DNA from: Lentzea sp. | GTDB lineage: Bacteria; Actinomycetota; Actinomycetes; Mycobacteriales; Pseudonocardiaceae | Direction of reading: 5' to 3' | DNA: 7,151 nucleotides | Assembly (NCBI GenBank): GCA_030146905.1 | Contig: JASLAV010000820.1 | Span: forward strand, 1-7,151 | Shown here: positions 1-6,317 of the stretch, one piece after another | Layout of the letters: each line of letters starts with the position of its first letter | Numbering within the stretch: position 1 is the stretch's first letter | Notes under the pieces: model-generated | Database searches by the model: none | Seen by the model: only the letters and a program-made list of their open reading frames with translations | What the model was told of the DNA's origin: nothing | Translations under genes and position numbers: made by a program

Positions 1-46
1 GGGTCCGAGCGCTTCCAGCAGGCCGGCACGTCACCGCTACCGGCAC
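1..46 (-). CDS. possible start of a further minus-strand gene, cut by the window edge
   Basis: A GTG at 46-44 on the minus strand is preceded by GGAGG (complement of 51-55) at four bases, a good Shine-Dalgarno spacing. Only 15 codons lie inside the window, reading MPVAVTCRPAGSART, and they resemble nothing I know. A second in-frame GTG lies at 34-32. If real, the gene would follow the kinase at 91-639 with a 44-base gap. The evidence is only a start codon plus ribosome binding site in GC-rich DNA, so this is weak. Confidence 0.2.
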   Translation of the reverse strand, partial: MPVAVTCRPAGSART

Positions 47-56
47 GTCCCCTCCG

Positions 57-69
57 CGCCGCTGCGGCG
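57..69. repeat. short inverted repeat downstream of the kinase stop
   Basis: CGCCG-CTG-CGGCG is a perfect 5-bp inverted repeat with a three-base loop, starting 21 bases past the stop of the minus-strand kinase gene. It could form a small hairpin at the 3' end of that transcript. There is no T-run, and such short GC repeats arise by chance in this kind of DNA. A 10-bp direct repeat, CCGGCACGTC, also occurs just to its left at 23-32 and 40-49. Confidence 0.2.
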
Positions 70-90
70 ATGCGCCCAGGGTTGTCGGCT

Positions 91-639
91 TCACACGAGG
101 CTGCGCAGCACGGCTTGGTATGTCAGGTCGACATCGCCGTCCTCGACGTGGACGATCCGTGCTCCAGGCCGTGCTGCGATCACCGCCGTCAACCGGTCGT
201 ACATCACCGACAGCTCTTCGAACAGTTCACTCCGCTCGATCGTCTCCTGGGCCTCGACGTGCACCGGATCAACCGCCGCGCGCCTGCGCTCGGTGAAGCG
301 CCGGAGCATGTTCTCCTTGCTGTCGAGCAGCACGACCTCGTGGAACGCGGCGCCGACCTCGCGTGCGAGACGTTCAAGCTGTTCGATGAATGTCATCCGG
401 CCCAGGAACTGCGGGACCACCACATCGTGCTCGGACGTCAAATGGACACGCGCGGCGGCGATCGCGGCCTCACGGGCGAGCAGGCCGGCAGCGTGTGGAT
501 CGTCGCGCCACCGGCCGATCAGGCTCCGAAGAAGATCAACGTCCAGGTTCAGCGCCAGCGGATGCTCGTCGGCATACCGTCGGGCCAGCGTCGATTTGCC
601 GCACGCCGGCGGCCCGTTGAGCAAGATCAACCGCGGCAC
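91..639 (-). CDS. P-loop kinase / AAA-family ATPase (zeta-toxin or chloramphenicol-phosphotransferase-like fold)
   Basis: The 182-residue product is a single-domain P-loop NTPase. Its Walker A motif GPPACGKST lies at residues 9-17, right after a short beta strand (LILLN). This is the arrangement of the small kinases annotated as AAA_33, zeta-toxin-like or chloramphenicol phosphotransferase-like ATPases, which usually phosphorylate a small molecule. A probable acidic residue pair sits at the end of strand 2 (NLDVDLL, residues 31-37), and an Arg-rich lid-like helix (LRRFTERRR) lies near residues 112-120. The substrate is unknown. The start is GTG at 639-637. An in-frame TAG three codons upstream (651-649) rules out a longer form, and there is no clear Shine-Dalgarno, so translation may be leaderless. 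The gene is divergent from the exporter operon and separated from it by about 290 bases, so a shared function cannot be assumed. Confidence 0.8.
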   Translation of the reverse strand: MPRLILLNGPPACGKSTLARRYADEHPLALNLDVDLLRSLIGRWRDDPHAAGLLAREAAIAAARVHLTSEHDVVVPQFLGRMTFIEQLERLAREVGAAFHEVVLLDSKENMLRRFTERRRAAVDPVHVEAQETIERSELFEELSVMYDRLTAVIAARPGARIVHVEDGDVDLTYQAVLRSLV

Positions 640-928
640 CTCGCGACTCTAGCAACCGGGCGCTTCGTCGTGTCGTGGTGGGAGAGTCGTCGTTCCGGCC
701 TCTTGTGGCGATATAGCGCGGTCTCTGGTGCCTGCCACGCCGGCGGTCGGCGAGGAGGTCATGCTCGGCGCCGGCACGTTGTTCACAACATGCCGCACGT
801 CCGCGGATCGTGCGAACGGGTGCGAAATCAATGGCCGAAATCGTCCGAACTTGTTGCGGTGAGCCAGAAACGCGAGATCGACCTAACCGACGGCGGCTGC
901 CTCGAGGGATGGAGTACGGTCTCTGCTC
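640..928. other. intergenic region between the divergent kinase and exporter operon
   Basis: This stretch separates two divergent transcription units and should hold both promoters. Codon use is poor in all frames compared with the flanking genes. Apart from the -10-like box at 646-651 and a TACGGT at 915-920, eight bases before the small ORF, I see no clear promoter, operator or RNA gene. The motif CGAAATC occurs twice, near 821 and 835, without evident symmetry. Confidence 0.5.
646..651 (-). promoter_or_regulatory. candidate -10 box for a leaderless kinase transcript
   Basis: Read on the minus strand, TAGAGT fits the actinobacterial -10 consensus TANNNT and ends six bases before the GTG start of the kinase gene. 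That places transcription initiation at or next to the start codon, which agrees with the missing Shine-Dalgarno. A loose -35-like ACGACA lies 19 bases further upstream. This is an inference from spacing and consensus only. Confidence 0.35.
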
Positions 929-1057
929 ATGACTCTCTACCGCCGGTTCGACTCGGAGCCGGAGCTGTTCGTGTTCATCGAGCTGGGCTGTGAGGTCGGC
1001 TTCGCGCGAAAGTACTACGGCTACCGCGACGTGCTGCCCCACGGGCTGGGCAGGTAG
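929..1057 (+). CDS. 42-residue small protein coupled to the ABC exporter
   Basis: ATG at 929-931 opens a 42-codon frame ending in TAG at 1055-1057. The last base of this stop is the first base of the GTG of the ABC ATPase gene, so the two are probably translationally coupled. Of the 41 codons after ATG, 38 end in G or C, matching the real genes here, whereas the same frame upstream of the ATG does not. The peptide starts MTLYRRFDSEPELFVFIE, has a single Cys, a Tyr-rich KYYGYRD stretch and ends in LPHGLGR. It has no signal peptide or membrane helix that I can see and I do not recognise its family. No Shine-Dalgarno stands at normal distance (GGAG at 911-914 is 14 bases away). It might be a genuine small protein, an exported peptide precursor, a translated leader, or the tail of a gene whose front was lost. 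Confidence 0.55.
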   Translation: MTLYRRFDSEPELFVFIELGCEVGFARKYYGYRDVLPHGLGR

Positions 1058-2085
1058 TGGGAGCGGTAGTCACGGCCGAGGCGTTGACGAAGCGCTTTCG
1101 GCGGCCGGTCAAGGGAACGGGCCTGTCAGGTTCCCTCAGGCACCTGGTCCGGCCCCGGTACACCGAGGTCACCGCCGTGGACGGGGTCGACTTGTCGATC
1201 GAGCCGGGGGAGTCGGTCGCGTACGTGGGTCCGAACGGGGCCGGGAAGTCGACGACGATCAAACTGCTCTGCGGGATTCTCGTTCCGTCCGCAGGCCGTG
1301 TGCGGGTGTGCGGCATCGAGCCGCACCGCAACCGGCGTCGCAACGCCCTCAACATCTCTGTCGTCTTCGGTCAGCGAACGCAACTGTGGTGGGACATCCC
1401 GGTCGTCGAGTCGCTGCGGCTCATCGGTGACATCTACGCCGTGCCGGCCGCCGACTACGAGCGGAACTTCACCGAGATGGTCGACGTGCTCGACCTGGCG
1501 CCTCTGCTCCCCGTGCCCGTGCGACAGCTGTCGCTGGGCCAGCGCATGCGGTGCGACCTGGCCGCCGCGCTGATCCACTCGCCGCAGGTGTTGTTCCTGG
1601 ACGAACCCACGATCGGTCTCGACGTCGCGGTGAAGGCGAAGCTGCGCGAGTTCGTCGGGCTGATGATCCGTGAGCGCGGCCTGACGTTGATGTTGACGTC
1701 GCACGATCTCGGTGACATCGAGCAGTTGTGTCCGCGTCTGGTCATGCTCGACTCCGGCCGAATCGTGTACGACGGCCTCTACGCCGACCTCACCCGGCGG
1801 TTCGCATGGGAAACGAAGATCACCTCGACGTTGGCGGCTCCACCCGGTGCACGACCGGAGGAGGCGGCCGCACGCATCCACGGCGTCACACGTGCCGAAC
1901 TCCACGGCCCGACAACGTTGAACGTCTGGTTCGACATGCGGGTGACCACCTACGGCGCGGTCATCTCGGGAATCGTCGACAGGTTCGAGATCTCCGACAT
2001 CTCCGTGGAGGAGGGTGATGCCGAGGACGTGATCCGCCGCCTCTACTCGGGCGACTTGACGTTCTCCACCGGGGACGTCTCGTGA
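1057..2085 (+). CDS. ABC-2 type exporter, ATP-binding subunit (COG4586 family)
   Basis: This 342-residue protein is the nucleotide-binding subunit of an ABC exporter. It has Walker A GPNGAGKST (residues 58-66), a Q-loop FGQRTQLWWD around Q106, signature LSLGQR (158-163), Walker B VLFLDEP (178-184), D-loop IGLD and H-loop His216. The FGQRxQLWWD motif and the roughly 100-residue C-terminal extension are typical of the COG4586 ATPases that pair with two distinct permeases; a cyanobacterial member of this group is known to give viologen resistance. The start is GTG at 1057, overlapping the upstream TAG by one base, with only a modest GGGCAGG ahead of it. The 3' end overlaps the first permease gene by four bases (GTGA). 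All ATPase motifs are intact, so the exporter should be functional. The substrate cannot be read from the sequence. Confidence 0.93.
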   Translation: MGAVVTAEALTKRFRRPVKGTGLSGSLRHLVRPRYTEVTAVDGVDLSIEPGESVAYVGPNGAGKSTTIKLLCGILVPSAGRVRVCGIEPHRNRRRNALNISVVFGQRTQLWWDIPVVESLRLIGDIYAVPAADYERNFTEMVDVLDLAPLLPVPVRQLSLGQRMRCDLAAALIHSPQVLFLDEPTIGLDVAVKAKLREFVGLMIRERGLTLMLTSHDLGDIEQLCPRLVMLDSGRIVYDGLYADLTRRFAWETKITSTLAAPPGARPEEAAARIHGVTRAELHGPTTLNVWFDMRVTTYGAVISGIVDRFEISDISVEEGDAEDVIRRLYSGDLTFSTGDVS

Positions 2086-2897
2086 CCAGGTCGCGGATGC
2101 GCCCGCACCCGAAGTACCTGTCGATCGCGCGGGTCAGCGCCCAGGAGGCAGTCGCGTACCGGCTTTCCACGATCGTCGGGGTCGTGACGACCTTCATCTG
2201 GGTGCTGATCCTGTATTCCCTGTGGCAGGCCGCCTATGCCGGCACGTCGTCGATGGCCGGCTACACGTGGGACGACATGCGCACCTACGTCGTGCTGGCC
2301 TTCGGGATCAACGCCATGGTCGGGTGGCGCGTCGGAAACGCCATGATGACGACCGTGCGGACCGGCAACGTCGTCATCGAGTACGTTCGGCCGCTCAACT
2401 ACAGCCTCACGCAGATTTCCCGCGCGTGCGGGTACTGCCTGGTCGAAGGACTCGTCAGCCTGACCATGTGTCTACTGGTCGGGGTCATGTTCGTGCACAT
2501 CGTGCCGCCGCCGTCGACCGCGAGCGCGCTGCTCTTCGCGCTGTCGCTCGTCCTCGGTCTGCTGACCAAGGCGCTCTTCGTGTTCCTGGTGTCCCTGCTG
2601 GCGTTCTGGACGATGTCCGGGCAGGGTCTGATGTGGATGCAACAGGCGGTGATCCAGGTGTTCAGCGGAACCGTCGTGCCGCTGTCGTTGATGCCCGGCT
2701 GGCTGCGGTCCGTCACGGAGGTGCTGCCACTGCGTGGAATCGTTTCCACCCCGCTCACCTTCTACCTGGGCAAGGCCGAACCGCTGGCCGCTCTCGGGCT
2801 GCTCGGCATGCAGGTGGGCTGGCTGGTGGTGCTCTTCGTCCTGGCGAACGCCGCCTGGCGCCGGGCCTTCGACGTGGCGGAGATCCAGGGGGGTTGA
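2082..2897 (+). CDS. ABC-2 type exporter permease subunit 1 (COG4587 family)
   Basis: This 271-residue integral membrane protein has six hydrophobic segments at roughly residues 28-50, 67-85, 115-140, 147-176, 188-205 and 235-259, the usual topology and length for an ABC-2 half. Between helices 2 and 3 lies VIEYVRPLNY (98-107), the xRPLxx cytoplasmic motif typical of this permease pair. The start is GTG at 2082, overlapping the ATPase stop in the four-base sequence GTGA, which shows tight coupling. Together with the ATPase and the next permease it should form a heterodimeric exporter. The N-terminus is short and basic, with no signal peptide. Confidence 0.9.
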   Translation: MTRSRMRPHPKYLSIARVSAQEAVAYRLSTIVGVVTTFIWVLILYSLWQAAYAGTSSMAGYTWDDMRTYVVLAFGINAMVGWRVGNAMMTTVRTGNVVIEYVRPLNYSLTQISRACGYCLVEGLVSLTMCLLVGVMFVHIVPPPSTASALLFALSLVLGLLTKALFVFLVSLLAFWTMSGQGLMWMQQAVIQVFSGTVVPLSLMPGWLRSVTEVLPLRGIVSTPLTFYLGKAEPLAALGLLGMQVGWLVVLFVLANAAWRRAFDVAEIQGG

Positions 2898-2899
2898 GG

Positions 2900-3691
2900 G
2901 TGCACGCGATCAGGATCTTCCTCAAACTGCAACTCGCCCAGCTGCGGGCCACGCTGCAGTACCGCGGCGACTTCTGGATCGGGATCGCCGGCTCCCTCCT
3001 GACCCAGGCATCGGCCCTGGTGTTCCTGGTCAGCTACTTCTCGCACGTCGAGCTCCTGGGTGGCTGGACGGCCTGGGAGGTGCTGATCCTCGGCGGCATC
3101 GCCGTCACCGCTCACAGCCTCACCGAACTGTTCGCGGACGGCATGTGGATCCTCCGCGCCGCCGTCAGTGACGGGTCGTTCGACCGCGTGCTGGTCCGAC
3201 CGCTGTCGCCGGCGTTGCAGCAGATGGCCTCGCTCGCGTCGATCCACGGTCTGGGCGGTCTGGGGTCCGGTCTCGCGATGCTCATCGCGGGCATGGCCAA
3301 CTCGTCGGCGGTGACGGACTGGTGGTCGGTGCCGGTGATCGTGCTCGCCATCCTGTGCGGCGGCGTGCTGTCGGTCTCCCTGACGCTCATCGGCAACTCC
3401 ATCGTCTTCTGGGAACCGGCGGCGCAGAGCGCGATTCCCCTGGCCGTCATGAGCATGCGTGATCTCGCGCGGTTTCCGCTGAACGTCTACGACACGGGAA
3501 TCCGCGTCGTGCTCACCTACGTGCTTCCCTACGCGCTGGTCACCTACGTGCCGACCAGCGTGGTGCTGCACAAGCCGGGCTCACACGGCTGGTGGGCTGC
3601 AAGCCCGGTCATAGCGGCTGCCGTCAGCGTCGGATTCGCAGCGCTGGTGTGGCGAATCGGTATCCGTCGCTACGAAGGAGCGGGGCACTGA
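2900..3691 (+). CDS. ABC-2 type exporter permease subunit 2 (COG3694 family)
   Basis: The 263-residue product is the second membrane half. Hydrophobic segments lie near residues 24-49, 58-78, 115-133, 143-170, 200-222 and 233-254. It carries the loop motif FDRVLVRPLSP (94-104), the counterpart of YVRPLNY in the first permease, and a FPLNVYDTGIR segment before helix 5 that is usual in this family. I chose GTG 2900 because an AGGGGG ribosome binding site ends seven bases before it. TTG at 2894, overlapping the previous stop, is an alternative that adds two residues. The frame stays open far upstream, but that part is a shadow of permease 1. The last codons contain GAAGGAG (3674-3680), a Shine-Dalgarno that points to a further coupled gene directly downstream. 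Confidence 0.9.
   Translation: MHAIRIFLKLQLAQLRATLQYRGDFWIGIAGSLLTQASALVFLVSYFSHVELLGGWTAWEVLILGGIAVTAHSLTELFADGMWILRAAVSDGSFDRVLVRPLSPALQQMASLASIHGLGGLGSGLAMLIAGMANSSAVTDWWSVPVIVLAILCGGVLSVSLTLIGNSIVFWEPAAQSAIPLAVMSMRDLARFPLNVYDTGIRVVLTYVLPYALVTYVPTSVVLHKPGSHGWWAASPVIAAAVSVGFAALVWRIGIRRYEGAGH
3674..3680 (+). promoter_or_regulatory. Shine-Dalgarno inside the permease end, pointing to a CTG
   Basis: GAAGGAG lies seven bases before CTG 3688-3690, and that CTG forms the four-base overlap CTGA with the permease stop. The geometry is the same as a normal GTGA overlap start with the first base changed to C. It suggests that a coupled gene begins, or once began, here. Confidence 0.45.
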
Positions 3692-3876
3692 CGAAGAAGG
3701 CACGTGTCGCGGTCATCGGTGGGGTGAGGCAGGCCTGGAGCTCGCCATACATCCGATCGGCGGAAAAGCGATCGAAATCAGCCCGGACCCGGAACTGCCC
3801 GGAACCCACGCCGGCGGCCCAGGCACGTTCCCAAGAATCGAACCTCCAGCTACTGCGAACGAAGGTAGTGCGACCA
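3688..3876 (+). pseudogene. remnant of a coupled gene, or N-terminal extension of the kinase
   Basis: After the Shine-Dalgarno at 3674 and CTG at 3688, the frame reads LTKKARVAVIGG, a typical first strand and Gly-rich turn of a Rossmann-like domain. About 19 of the first 22 codons end in G or C, then codon use decays. The frame stays open without a stop and runs straight into the kinase gene at 3877, so a 281-residue fused product from CTG is formally possible. In the frame that starts at 3723, the peptide GKAIEISPDPELPGTHAGG resembles the end of an ATP-grasp fold (compare the family's EINPRxPG-type motif). I infer a gene that suffered an internal deletion or frameshift. A long untranslated spacer or a real extension are the alternatives. 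Confidence 0.4.
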
Positions 3877-4533
3877 ATGCGCAACGAAGTGGCCGACGCC
3901 GACGACATCCGGGAACGTCTCCGGCACGTCAGGTGGATCGGTGGCGGCAGCGGTGCCGGGAAGTCGACCATCACCCGCCATCTCGCGGCCCGCTACGGCT
4001 TGGACGTCTACGCGACCGACGACGTCATGCTCGACCACGCGAAGCGCAGCACACCCGAGCAGGCTCCGCAGTTGAGCCGGTTCATGACGATGACCGCGGA
4101 TGAACGGTGGCTGGGGCAGTCGCCTGAGGCGATGCTGGACTCCTTCCACTGGTTCCGCGGCGAGGCCTTCGACCTGATGATCAAGGATCTGCTGGCGCGG
4201 ACGCCGTCGGAGTCCGGGGTGATCGCGGAGGGGTTCCGGCTGCTCCCGCACCTCGTCGCTCCACTGCTCGCGGACCCGGAGCATGCGGTGTGGCTGCTGC
4301 CCACACCCGAGTTCCGCTCCTTGGCGTTCGAAAGCCGCGGCACGATGTGGGACATCCCGAACTCGACGAGCGATCCGCGCAGCGCGCAGCGCGTTCTGCT
4401 TGAGCGGGATCACCTGTTCACCGCCCGCGTGCGCGCTGAGGTGGTTGATCTCGGGTTGCCGTTCATCGAGGTCGACGGCTCGCTTGACGAGGCCCGGCTG
4501 ACTGAGCGGGTGGCGGCCCAGTTCGGGCTGTGA
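3877..4533 (+). CDS. P-loop kinase-like NTPase
   Basis: This 218-residue single-domain P-loop protein has Walker A GGGSGAGKST at residues 22-31 after strand RWIG. A DVYATDD segment (about 44-50) matches the end of strand 2 in nucleoside or small-molecule kinases. The central part is rich in Trp, Phe and Met (ERWLGQ, FHWFRGEAFD) and may form the substrate pocket. A VIAEGFRLLPHLV strand (about 115-127) could be the Walker B-like region. The family is usually annotated only as AAA-family ATPase or hypothetical kinase. ATG 3877 was chosen because the family normally has about 20 residues before Walker A and GAAGG lies 11 bases upstream. GTG 3868 is too close to that site, and the CTG 3688 form is discussed separately. 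It lies 185 bases after the permease on the same strand, so it could belong to the exporter transcript. Its stop is 12 bases from the convergent creatininase stop. Confidence 0.8.
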   Translation: MRNEVADADDIRERLRHVRWIGGGSGAGKSTITRHLAARYGLDVYATDDVMLDHAKRSTPEQAPQLSRFMTMTADERWLGQSPEAMLDSFHWFRGEAFDLMIKDLLARTPSESGVIAEGFRLLPHLVAPLLADPEHAVWLLPTPEFRSLAFESRGTMWDIPNSTSDPRSAQRVLLERDHLFTARVRAEVVDLGLPFIEVDGSLDEARLTERVAAQFGL

Positions 4534-4534
4534 C

Positions 4535-4557
4535 CCGAGGCAGCGTCACGGCCTCGG
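4535..4557. terminator. hairpin between convergent genes, possible bidirectional terminator
   Basis: CCGAGGC (4535-4541) and GCCTCGG (4551-4557) form a perfect 7-bp GC-rich stem with a nine-base loop. It starts one base after the kinase stop and covers the stop codon of the creatininase-family gene on the other strand. It has no T-run, which is common in actinomycetes. Its place in the 12-base gap between convergent genes fits a shared terminator. Confidence 0.45.
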
Positions 4558-5334
4558 TGCGGTGTGCGTTCGTGCCGCAGTGACCATGTTCTCCACCGCC
4601 GCCTGCGCGATCCGCCTGCCGATGTCCGCCGAGGCGTGCTCGTTCCTGTACACGACACCGTCGTCGGTTTGCAGGCTCGGCGGCATCGGTACCACCGTGT
4701 ACCGCAACCGCTCGGTGTGCGGAGGGCTTGACCGGAGCCGGTCGACACGGACGAGATCCGGGCGGGCATGCATCATGAGGCTGGTTTCGGCCATCGCCGC
4801 GTGGTGGTCCTCCGAACGCGGTGTCCCGGTTTCGCGCGCGATGTCGTTGCGGAGGCTCTCGGGCGTGTAGTCCCACCAGGCCCCCATGACCACCAGCGCA
4901 TCCGGGGCGCTGTCCACGAACTGCTCGACGGCGTCCAGCACGAACGGGGTGTTCGTGTACGCGGCTTGGACGATGTTGATGCTGCGGAACCCTTCGCGGT
5001 AGCAGGCGGTGAGCAGCTCGCGGACGTGGCTGGTCAACGTCGCCGCGCTGACGTCGAACAGCCCGGTGAAGTGCCCACCCATGCGTTGGGGGTTGGTCCG
5101 ATACCCGTAGCTCAACGTCGGCAGCAGGAGCCCCGACACCTGATCGGCCAGCTCCCGGGCGAAGTACTCCGCGAGGATGGAGTCGGTGGCGAGCGGGAGG
5201 TGCGGCCCGTGAGGCTTGAGCGCGCCGATGGGCAGTACCGCGGTCGACTCGCGGACCGACGCGTCGAGTTGTGTCCAGGTCAGATGGCCGAGTTCTCTCC
5301 CGCCGCGCTCCCGAGTCGGGTGTCGCGGGATCAC
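4546..5334 (-). CDS. creatininase-family protein with altered metal-binding motifs
   Basis: The 262-residue protein has the fold markers of the creatininase/amidohydrolase family: LPIGALKPHGPHLPLATD (residues 34-51), a Gly-rich GGHFTGLFDVS segment, a strand SINIVQAAYTN (118-128) and AMAETSLMMHARPDLV (180-195). In creatininase the metals are held by Glu34, His36, Asp45, His120 and Glu122. By motif alignment His36 and Asp45 are kept here (His42, Asp51), but Glu34 is Lys40 and the NGHxxN box is QAAYTN, with no His or acid. The Glu of the usual HAGExETS box is Met181. Normal two-metal hydrolysis is therefore doubtful, and a changed chemistry, a one-metal site or a structural role is possible. GTG 5334 overlaps the stop of the dioxygenase gene by four bases (GTGA), so the two are co-translated. 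Nothing indicates the substrate. Confidence 0.85.
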   Translation of the reverse strand: MIPRHPTRERGGRELGHLTWTQLDASVRESTAVLPIGALKPHGPHLPLATDSILAEYFARELADQVSGLLLPTLSYGYRTNPQRMGGHFTGLFDVSAATLTSHVRELLTACYREGFRSINIVQAAYTNTPFVLDAVEQFVDSAPDALVVMGAWWDYTPESLRNDIARETGTPRSEDHHAAMAETSLMMHARPDLVRVDRLRSSPPHTERLRYTVVPMPPSLQTDDGVVYRNEHASADIGRRIAQAAVENMVTAARTHTAPRP

Positions 5335-6260
5335 GAGTCCCCGAAGAAGGGCGAACCGATGAGCCGCTCGGACTCCCGGCCGTCCACACCGCGCGGAACA
5401 TCCCCCTCGATGCCGACGCGGTACATGACGCGGTCGTAGCCGAGGTGCCCCGAGTCGGCGATGGCGAGGTGCGCGGTGGCGCGGTTGTCCCAGAACGCCA
5501 CGCTGCCCGGCTGCCAGCGGAACCTGACCGTGTACTCGGGCCTGGTGACCTCCTCCCACAGCAGCTCCAGGATTTGCTCGCTCTGCCGCGGGGTGTAGCC
5601 GCGCAGCTCGCGCGGACCGGCGGTGAAGCTGGGGCTGACGAACAGCGCCCGTTCCCCGGTCTCGGGATGCACGCGCACGACGGGGTGGAACGCCTCGAGC
5701 TTCTCGGTACCTTCGCGTTCCCGGCCTGCCTTGCTCTTGGCGACGAACGCGTGCCGGGCATCGAGGGTGTCGGCGAAGTCCTTGAGCGCCTGCGGGAGGC
5801 CCTCGTATGCGGCGACGAGGTTGGTGAACGCCGTGTCGCCGCCGTAGGGCGGCAGGATGTGGGCGCGCAGGATCGCTGCCGAGGGCGGGTTCACCTGCGC
5901 GGTGACGTCGGTGTGCCAGCCGCCGTCGAAGGACTTGCGTTTGCGGCCCACGCGGGCCTCGAAGCGCCGGCTGTCGATGGGCAGGACCTCCGGGAAGCCG
6001 TCCGGCGGTTGCTTCTCGTGCGGGTGGGCCGGGGTGACCTGGCCGAACAGCCGGGCGAACGCCACCTGCTCGGCGTGCCCGATCTGCTGGTCCCGGAAGA
6101 ACAGCACTTTGTGCTTGAGCAGTCCGGCGCGCAATTCGGCGACGGTGGCGTCGTCGAACGGGCCGCACAGGTCGACGCCGCTGACCTCGGCCCCGATGTA
6201 GCCGGAAGTGGGAGCGAACCCGAGCTTGACGGACGCGGTGTTCTCAGGTGCCTGGGTCAT
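5331..6260 (-). CDS. TauD/TfdA-family Fe(II)/2-oxoglutarate-dependent dioxygenase
   Basis: This 309-residue protein is a full-length member of the taurine dioxygenase family, which uses 2-oxoglutarate, oxygen and Fe(II) to hydroxylate small acids, sulfonates, amines or pathway intermediates. The iron triad is visible as His116 and Asp118 in GGWHTDVT and His264 in WDNRATAHLA. Arg277 and Arg281 in GYDRVMYRVGIEGDVP fit the 2-oxoglutarate-binding pair, with Tyr280 where many relatives have His. N-terminal GAEVSGVDL and KHKVLFFRDQ are also family hallmarks. The start is ATG 6260, preceded at five bases by GGGAAGG (complement of 6266-6272); the frame is open for 31 codons upstream, but those lack family similarity. 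It is the first gene of a minus-strand operon with the creatininase-family gene, which overlaps it by four bases. True taurine use is not implied, because most members act on other substrates. Confidence 0.9.
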   Translation of the reverse strand: MTQAPENTASVKLGFAPTSGYIGAEVSGVDLCGPFDDATVAELRAGLLKHKVLFFRDQQIGHAEQVAFARLFGQVTPAHPHEKQPPDGFPEVLPIDSRRFEARVGRKRKSFDGGWHTDVTAQVNPPSAAILRAHILPPYGGDTAFTNLVAAYEGLPQALKDFADTLDARHAFVAKSKAGREREGTEKLEAFHPVVRVHPETGERALFVSPSFTAGPRELRGYTPRQSEQILELLWEEVTRPEYTVRFRWQPGSVAFWDNRATAHLAIADSGHLGYDRVMYRVGIEGDVPRGVDGRESERLIGSPFFGDS

Positions 6261-6317
6261 GTCGGCCTTCCCTGCTCCTCGACGGTACCGCTGAACAGCC
6301 GACTCCGTGACGACCCG

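Noticed and set aside
761..862. 33-codon ORF after GAGGAGG
   Set aside because: The Shine-Dalgarno is only two bases from the ATG, codon bias fades after the first third, and the peptide has no recognisable feature.
70..993. Long plus-strand open frame of 307 codons
   Set aside because: It lies opposite the P-loop kinase, whose Walker A and codon use are clear. The plus-strand peptide is Arg/His-rich and low in recognisable structure, typical of a shadow in GC-rich DNA.
2222..2899. Upstream part of the open frame that contains permease 2
   Set aside because: It overlaps permease 1 in another frame and has an Arg-rich, non-membrane composition. The permease begins at GTG 2900 with its own ribosome binding site.
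3828..3847. Sequence resembling a tRNA T-arm on the minus strand (GGTTCGATTC-like)
   Set aside because: The T-stem does not pair properly and no anticodon or D arm is present, so it supports neither a tRNA nor a tRNA-derived attachment site.
4463..6168. Very long minus-strand open frames of 432 and 540 codons
   Set aside because: One is the creatininase-family frame extended upstream through the dioxygenase gene in the wrong frame. The other is a plain shadow of both genes. The GTGA overlap fixes the true boundary.
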